Shown here: in pieces, positions 6,964 through 11,587 of the stretch
Position numbering within the stretch: the first letter of the stretch is position 1
Layout of the letters: each line of letters opens with the position of its first letter
Source of the DNA: Velamenicoccus sp964471325
GTDB lineage: Bacteria > Omnitrophota > Gorgyraeia > Velamenicoccales > Velamenicoccaceae
Assembly (NCBI GenBank): GCA_964471325.1
Contig: CAYYFL010000027.1
Span: 1-11,587 of the forward strand
Direction: 5' to 3'
DNA length: 11,587 nt
Made by a program: the position numbers and the translations under genes
Notes under the pieces: generated by a model
Databases searched by the model: none
Seen by the model: the letters and a program-made list of their open reading frames with translations, nothing else
Told to the model about the DNA's origin: nothing

Positions 6964-9900
6964 TCGCCTATTTTGTTAAACATCGGATCACCACTATTAT
7001 GTTTGTTTTGGTATTTGTGGTTCTCGGCGTCTACAGTTATGCCAATCTGCCTGTCGAGAAAACTCCGAAGATGGACTTTCCCATCGTGACGGTCTCGGTG
7101 ACCTATCCGGGAGCCACTCCTTTGGAGGTGGAAACGCTGATCGTCAAAAAAATTGAAGACGTAGTTGCCGAGATATCCGAGATTAAAAATATCAAAAGCC
7201 AGGCCTATGAAAGCCTGGCTTTTATCTCAATCGAGTTTTTGATCGAGGCAGACGTTAACGTCAAGTCCATCGAGGTCAAAGATAAGGTGGATGCCATTCT
7301 GAATGATTTGCCGGATTCGATTGAAAAACCCATCATCGAGAAATATGATCCCCTGATCACGCCGGTCATGGAACTTGTGCTTTCAAGCGATACGCTCGAC
7401 GGCCGGGACCTCTACGAATATGCCGATAAGACCCTGAAGACCAAATTTTCTTCCATCGCCGGCGTGGCTAAGGTCGATGTCTATGGCGGCAAGAAAAGAC
7501 AGATCAACGTCTGGCTCGATCCCATGCTGATGAAACAGCATTATACGAGCATCGGAGAAGTGATCAACGCGATGCTTGCGAAGAATAAGAACATTCCGGC
7601 CGGTGCTTTAGAAAAAGGATTTAATTCGCTCGGGGCCAGGTTCACCGGGGAATTCGAGAGCATTGATGAGATTGCGCAGATGAAGCTGGTCTCTTCCGAC
7701 GGGTCAAGCTGTCTTTTGAAGGACATCGCCAATATTGAAGACGCTTATAAGAAAATAGATACGATGGCGCGTTATAACGGCAAAGAGGTGGTGGGGCTTT
7801 CCATCAACAAGGCCTCCGACGGCAACGCCGTTGCCATCGCCCGCGAGATGAGGCGCAAGATGGATGCCTTCAGGGCGATCCTGCCCGCCGGGGTCAGACT
7901 TGATATTGCGACGGACACCACGACGTTTATCGTCAATGAGACCAATGACACAAAATGGAGCATTTTGGTCGGTCTTTTGCTGACGGCTGCGATCCTTTAT
8001 TTCTTTATGGGGCGTTGGGACATCGCTTTCATCGCCTGTATCATTATCCCGGCCTCGATCATCTCGACATTGTTCCCCATGTGGATGTCGAAGTTTTCGA
8101 TCAATATGCTGACGTTGCTTGCCATCGCCTCGGTGCTCGGCACCTTGATCTCAAACGCCATCGTCATCATTGAAAACGTCTCGGTTCATTTAGAGCGCAC
8201 GAACGATCCTGAAAGGGCTGCTATCGAAGGCACGCAGGAGGTATTCATCCCCATCATTGCGGCGACCGGCACCAATCTCGTTGTATTTATGCCGTTATCC
8301 ATGATGAGCGGGATCGTCGGCGTATTCATGAAGTCTTTCGGCCTGACCGTGGTCTATGCGACGCTTTTTTCATTGTTGGCTTCTTTTGCCTTAACGCCTA
8401 TGTTGTGCGCCGCGCTTCTGAGGCCCAAAAAGGACAATAAAGCCGGCGCCGTGAAGTCCAGCCCCATTCTGGAAGCCTTGTTTTTTCCTTTACATTGGAT
8501 ACGTTCTGGCATCGATGTCGGTATGGAGTTTTTGAAGAAGGAATATCGGTATGTTTTTGATCTTATTTTTCGCTATCCAAAGACAACCATTATTTCTGTC
8601 GTCTTCTTGTTTTTTGGCTCGTTGATGCTGGTGCCGTATATTGAGAGCGATTTTACGCCGAAGTCCGACGAGGACCAGTTCACCGTCAATATCGCCCTTC
8701 CGCAGGGTTCGACGATTGAGCGCACCCTTGAAACGTGCAAGCAGGTAGAAGAGTATCTTGAGAAGATCCCGGAGAAAAAATCATACCTGACGAATATCGG
8801 AGAAAACGGCGTTGAGAACGCCAAGATCACTCTGGATCTCGTGTCTCAAAAAGAAAGGAAAAGAAAAGATACGGACATCATGGATGAGCTGACAAAACTC
8901 ATCGCCACGATCCCCGATGTCGAGGTGAGCTACGACCGCGGGGTTTCCGTCGAATCCGGTGCGGGAGATGTGGCCATAGACCTCTATGGCATTGATTACG
9001 ATACGATGATCAAGCTCTCCCAGCAGATGAAGGACTTGATGGAGCAGAGCGGTTATTTCAAAAGCGTTATTTTGTCCTACAAGTCTCCGGCAGACGAGGT
9101 CCGCTTGAAGCCCCTGCAGGAAAAGATTGCCGAGTACGGGCTTACGGCCGCCGTAGTGGGGACAAGCTTCCGGTCATCGGTATATGGGGACGATACGAAT
9201 ACCTATAAGGAGAAAGGCGAGGAGTACAAAATCAATATCGAACTGAACGACGCCTACGCGCAGGAGGCGGACGACATCAAGGTTATTTCCGTGCTTTCAC
9301 GCAAAGGACTTATTCCCTTGGATGAGCTCGGCACGCTCGTGATCGACAAGACCATCCCGACAATCCGCCATCGCGACAGGGTGCGTGTGATCCGTCTCGA
9401 CGGTTTTCTGGGCAAGAGCTCTCTTGGCATCGTCTCCGGCATCCTGAATAAGCGGTTTAAATCCATGCTATTCCCCGAAGGGTACGGCTATCGCTATGTC
9501 GGACATTCGGAAAACATGGAAGAGGCAAACCGCGAGCTCGGCAAGGCATTTGTGCTTGCGATCATTCTGACATTTATGTTGCTGTGCGCTCTTATGAATT
9601 CGTTGATTGCTTATCCTTTGGCTATTATGACGACGGTCGCAACCTCGATGATCGGGATTATCTCCGGTCTGTTTTTCATGGGATTTTCCATTAACATCGC
9701 GTCGATGATGGGCGCCGTCATGCTTGTGGGCATGGTGGTCAATAATGCGATATTAATGCTTGATTATGCGTTGATTAAAATGAGAGAGGGTGTGCCTGTT
9801 AAAGAGGCGCTGTGGATCGGCGCTTCTGAGAAGTTCAGGGCCATCATGATGACGTCTATCGCCATCATCCTGGGCGTCTTGCCGCAGCTCTGGTCGGTGA

Positions 9901-10031
9901 TGGAAGCCAAGAAGGCCATGGGCGCCGTCATGACCGGCGGCATGCTGGCTTCAATCGTATTTACTTTTATCCTTGTTCCCGTTGTCTTCTGGTATCTGGA
10001 CCGTTTTGAAAAAAGGTTCATCAAACACTGA
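6960..10031 (+). CDS. RND-family efflux transporter, inner-membrane pump (HAE1-like) with altered proton-relay residues
   Basis: This 1023-aa protein has the full RND layout: TM1 (about 9-29), a large periplasmic loop with porter subdomains, TM2-6 (about 333-490), TM7 (about 540-560), a second periplasmic loop and TM8-12 (about 857-1015). Family signatures are the start VKHRITTIMFVLVFVVLG, VTYPGATPLEVET, SINMLTLLAIASVLG in TM4, the mirrored SINIASMMGAVMLVGMVVNNAIL in TM10, and MMTSIAIILGVLPQL in TM11. Length and topology are normal. Substrates are most likely drugs, lipids or other hydrophobic compounds. Two positions are odd. The TM4 Asp-Asp pair that carries protons in AcrB is Ser398-Asn399 here, and the TM10 Lys is Asn928, though Thr in TM11 is kept. 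It overlaps the adaptor gene by ATGA and is followed 9 nt later by the patatin gene. Confidence 0.95.
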   Translation: MIAYFVKHRITTIMFVLVFVVLGVYSYANLPVEKTPKMDFPIVTVSVTYPGATPLEVETLIVKKIEDVVAEISEIKNIKSQAYESLAFISIEFLIEADVNVKSIEVKDKVDAILNDLPDSIEKPIIEKYDPLITPVMELVLSSDTLDGRDLYEYADKTLKTKFSSIAGVAKVDVYGGKKRQINVWLDPMLMKQHYTSIGEVINAMLAKNKNIPAGALEKGFNSLGARFTGEFESIDEIAQMKLVSSDGSSCLLKDIANIEDAYKKIDTMARYNGKEVVGLSINKASDGNAVAIAREMRRKMDAFRAILPAGVRLDIATDTTTFIVNETNDTKWSILVGLLLTAAILYFFMGRWDIAFIACIIIPASIISTLFPMWMSKFSINMLTLLAIASVLGTLISNAIVIIENVSVHLERTNDPERAAIEGTQEVFIPIIAATGTNLVVFMPLSMMSGIVGVFMKSFGLTVVYATLFSLLASFALTPMLCAALLRPKKDNKAGAVKSSPILEALFFPLHWIRSGIDVGMEFLKKEYRYVFDLIFRYPKTTIISVVFLFFGSLMLVPYIESDFTPKSDEDQFTVNIALPQGSTIERTLETCKQVEEYLEKIPEKKSYLTNIGENGVENAKITLDLVSQKERKRKDTDIMDELTKLIATIPDVEVSYDRGVSVESGAGDVAIDLYGIDYDTMIKLSQQMKDLMEQSGYFKSVILSYKSPADEVRLKPLQEKIAEYGLTAAVVGTSFRSSVYGDDTNTYKEKGEEYKINIELNDAYAQEADDIKVISVLSRKGLIPLDELGTLVIDKTIPTIRHRDRVRVIRLDGFLGKSSLGIVSGILNKRFKSMLFPEGYGYRYVGHSENMEEANRELGKAFVLAIILTFMLLCALMNSLIAYPLAIMTTVATSMIGIISGLFFMGFSINIASMMGAVMLVGMVVNNAILMLDYALIKMREGVPVKEALWIGASEKFRAIMMTSIAIILGVLPQLWSVMEAKKAMGAVMTGGMLASIVFTFILVPVVFWYLDRFEKRFIKH
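7194..7223 (+). other. Terminator-like hairpin inside the RND pump gene
   Basis: AAAAGCCAGGC (7194-7204) and GCCTGGCTTTT (7213-7223) are exact reverse complements around an 8-nt loop. The RNA would form a 7-bp GC-rich stem flanked by A-U pairs, with a short U-run in its 3' arm, much like a bidirectional intrinsic terminator. It lies in frame within the first 90 codons of the pump and encodes part of a normal-looking RND segment. The U-run is only four bases, so any termination would be partial. A regulatory role is inference. Confidence 0.5.
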
Positions 10032-10040
10032 GCTATTCTT

Positions 10041-11222
10041 ATGTCGAAGAGAATCTGCTGGTTGGTTATTCTGGTTTTTGCCGTGTCCGGATGCGCCGCG
10101 GCGCGGCATGCGGTCCCGGCGGACCTGACAGGGGATGTGACGGTTTCTGGCCTGCGGGATATCCGGGCGCTAAGCGGCGCCCGGAGTGAATCTTTTACGA
10201 AAGATTTTATCGGGCTATTGGAGCAGGCGGAAAAAAACAACCCGTCTTTTTTTGATTTCAGGGGCAACCGGAAGTATACCTTGCTTGCGATCTCCGGCGG
10301 TGCGGCATACGGCGCTTACGGCGCCGGCCTCCTGAACGGCTGGACGCAAGAAGGGTCAAGGCCGGTTTTTCAGATCGTGACGGGGATCAGTGTCGGGGCC
10401 ATTATCGCGCCGTTTGCCTTTTTAGGCAGCGCCTACGACCGCCAGCTCCAGGAGCTCTGCACAAATTATGCGACAAAGAACATTATGCACGTCCGCCTGT
10501 CCCATGATTCTTTTGCGAGTTCCAAGCCGCTGGAAAACCTGCTTGAGAAATACTTCGATGAGAGGTTCTTGAAGGAGGTCGCCGCCGCATACGCCCAGGG
10601 CCGCAGGCTGTATGTCGGCACGACCGATCTGGATGCGCAGCGGCTTGTCATCTGGGACATGGGGAAGATCGCCTCTGTAGGAGACGAGCGGGCATTGCGT
10701 TTGTTTAGGAAGGTCATCCTGGCGTCGGCATCGATCCCCCTGGCGTTTCCGCCGGTTTTCATGCAGGTGGAGGTCAACAATAAGAAATACGATGAGATGC
10801 ACGTCGACGGAGGGGTTGTCAAGCAGGTCTTCTTTCTTCATGACATCGCGCTCGGCCTGGAGCAGGCCGTGCGCCAAAAAGGCCTGGATATGTCGAGATT
10901 TAACTACAGGATTTACGTCATCAGGAACGGTTATGTCGATCCTGTCTGGAAGGAAATTTCCGACAGCCTTGTGGATATTGCGGAGCGCGCCGTCGATACG
11001 CTGATCAATGCCCAGGGCATTGGGGACATCTATCAATTATATACCTTCACAAAGTTGCGCGGAGGCGATTTTAATCTTGCCTATATCCCCGGCGATCACC
11101 TTTCAGAGGCCAAAGAGCCTTTTGACCCTGTGGAGATGCGCAAACTTTTTGACCTTGGTTTTGAAGAAGCGGCCGCCGGGTATCCCTGGAAAAAGGTCCC
11201 GCCGGGCCTGGAGAAAAAATAG
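10041..11222 (+). CDS. Patatin-like phospholipase, predicted lipoprotein
   Basis: Patatin-like proteins are serine acyl hydrolases that cleave phospholipids or other esters through a Ser-Asp dyad. This 393-aa protein has a lipoprotein signal with lipobox VSGC (acylated Cys18), so the mature protein should be anchored in the periplasm or outer membrane. The patatin domain begins near residue 78: oxyanion-hole glycines in ISGGAAYGAYGAG (84-96), nucleophile elbow GISVG with Ser117, and catalytic Asp256 in DGG. The elbow has GIS rather than the commoner GTS or GAS. The run ILASASIPLAFPPV before the Asp is typical of the family. ATG 10041 is 9 nt after the pump stop with only a weak upstream purine stretch, so translation is probably coupled. 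It is the last gene of the operon. A role in lipid turnover linked to the pump is inferred from position. Confidence 0.9.
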   Translation: MSKRICWLVILVFAVSGCAAARHAVPADLTGDVTVSGLRDIRALSGARSESFTKDFIGLLEQAEKNNPSFFDFRGNRKYTLLAISGGAAYGAYGAGLLNGWTQEGSRPVFQIVTGISVGAIIAPFAFLGSAYDRQLQELCTNYATKNIMHVRLSHDSFASSKPLENLLEKYFDERFLKEVAAAYAQGRRLYVGTTDLDAQRLVIWDMGKIASVGDERALRLFRKVILASASIPLAFPPVFMQVEVNNKKYDEMHVDGGVVKQVFFLHDIALGLEQAVRQKGLDMSRFNYRIYVIRNGYVDPVWKEISDSLVDIAERAVDTLINAQGIGDIYQLYTFTKLRGGDFNLAYIPGDHLSEAKEPFDPVEMRKLFDLGFEEAAAGYPWKKVPPGLEKK

Positions 11223-11276
11223 GTGGCGGCCGCAAGACCGGTCGTCAAGCTGTCCGGAGAAAGGCCGGCTTTTGCC

Positions 11277-11300
11277 GCGCTTCAAAAGAAGCGCTTTTTT
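11277..11300 (+). terminator. Rho-independent terminator of the efflux-patatin operon
   Basis: GCGCTTC (11277-11283), loop AAAA and GAAGCGC (11288-11294) form a perfect 7-bp stem. It is followed at once by six T (11295-11300) and a second T-rich stretch to 11310. It lies 54 nt after the patatin stop, so it closes the operon. Confidence 0.9.
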
Positions 11301-11320
11301 ATTTCTTTTTTAAGGATATT

Positions 11321-11329
11321 TGTTATAAT
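11321..11329 (+). promoter_or_regulatory. Extended -10 promoter motif after the terminator
   Basis: TGTTATAAT is a TGn extended -10 with consensus TATAAT. The possible -35, TTTCTT at 11302-11307 with a 16-nt spacer, is weak and lies in the T-rich terminator tail. Transcription would start near 11336. The RNA would soon form a hairpin from CGAGG (11358-11362) and CCTCG (11369-11373). Confidence 0.45.
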
Positions 11330-11428
11330 ATATGAGATTTTTTTGATACTCGAAGGACGAGGATCGTGCCTCGCGTCAACCCGCCTTGAGAGTGATATAT
11401 CTTGTTTTTCTCAAATGAGTTGCAGATA

Positions 11429-11437
11429 TGATATAAT
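11429..11437 (+). promoter_or_regulatory. Second extended -10 promoter motif
   Basis: TGATATAAT is identical to the motif in front of the response regulator at 1797-1805. No good -35 is seen at the proper distance. A 6-bp inverted pair, TTGAGA (11386-11391) and TCTCAA (11409-11414), lies in the region where a regulator could bind. The start of transcription would be near 11444, running toward the right edge. Confidence 0.5.
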
Positions 11438-11587
11438 ATTTTTTTGTCCCGGCGCAAGATTTTATCTCTTCGGGGTGGAACATTTGTTGGGAATTTAAGA
11501 AGGATTAAGTAAAATAAATTCACTCCTCGTGCAAACAGCTAACCCACAAGGGGTAGGCCTCCGCAATACCAAATAAGCGAAGGGCCT

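Larger units (their letters stand above)
11301..11587. other. Non-coding end region with probable RNA leader
   Basis: No ORF here has a ribosome binding site, sensible composition or family signature. After the two promoter motifs, the right edge is rich in short stems. ACCC (11542-11545) pairs with GGGT (11551-11554). AGGCC (11555-11559) pairs with GGCCT at the very end (11583-11587), with an inner CGC/GCG pair at 11562-11564 and 11577-11579. This looks like the 5' part of a structured leader or small RNA cut by the window edge. I could not match it to a known riboswitch or housekeeping RNA. Confidence 0.35.

Noticed and set aside
11226..11243. GCGGCCGC and GACCGGTC palindromes after the patatin stop
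   Set aside because: These are short palindromes that arise by chance in GC-rich DNA, and nothing around them suggests a site-specific function.
11223..11498. A 91-codon frame starting with GTG after the patatin gene
   Set aside because: It runs through the perfect terminator and both promoter motifs, has no ribosome binding site and looks like translated non-coding DNA.
11530..11587. c-di-GMP-I riboswitch (GCAAAC near 11531) or RNase P RNA piece (GCAATACCAAATAA near 11563)
   Set aside because: Only short fragments resemble these RNAs. The c-di-GMP motif lacks the ACGCAAAGCC element, and the RNase P likeness would need conserved upstream parts that are not there.

Overview
The window reads as an accessory region of an anaerobic, Gram-negative (two-membrane) bacterium. 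The anaerobic signal is a nearly complete [FeFe]-hydrogenase maturation set. The two-membrane signal is a TolC-like channel, an RND pump and a lipoprotein. Coding GC is moderate and one spacer is filled with AT-rich CCAATNA repeats. Together these would fit a candidate-phylum bacterium, for example the Omnitrophota or a deltaproteobacterial relative. That placement is an inference from general style, not from a marker gene.

Region 1 (2-4059, + strand) is a hydrogenase maturation cluster. It holds the C-terminal half of hydG (cut by the window edge), hydE (8-nt overlap), a stand-alone receiver-domain response regulator with its own extended -10 promoter, a TM1266-family small regulator, and hydF. 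HydE and HydG make the 2Fe precursor parts and HydF is the scaffold GTPase on which the 2Fe subcluster is assembled. The hydrogenase itself is not in the window. The regulator and the TM1266-like gene are separated by a 214-nt AT-rich spacer with long inverted repeats.

Region 2 (about 4182-11300, + strand) is a self-contained efflux operon. A good promoter (TTGTAA-17-TATATT with an extended -10) is followed at once by a two-part inverted-repeat operator. Then come a TetR-type regulator, a TolC-like outer-membrane protein, a very short RND periplasmic adaptor, an RND inner-membrane pump and a patatin-like phospholipase lipoprotein. A textbook intrinsic terminator ends the operon. All gene junctions overlap or are 9 nt apart, so TetR, channel, adaptor, pump and lipase are probably one transcript, autoregulated by the TetR protein. 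Two points make this pump unusual. The adaptor (241 aa) appears to lack the alpha-hairpin and most of the lipoyl domain. The pump lacks the acidic proton-relay pair in TM4 (Ser398-Asn399) and the TM10 lysine (Asn928). A perfect 11-bp terminator-like hairpin also lies inside the pump gene near its 5' end.

Region 3 (11301-11587) has no convincing gene. It holds two extended -10 promoter motifs and, at the right edge, a hairpin-rich stretch that looks like the leader of a gene or structured RNA lying beyond the window.
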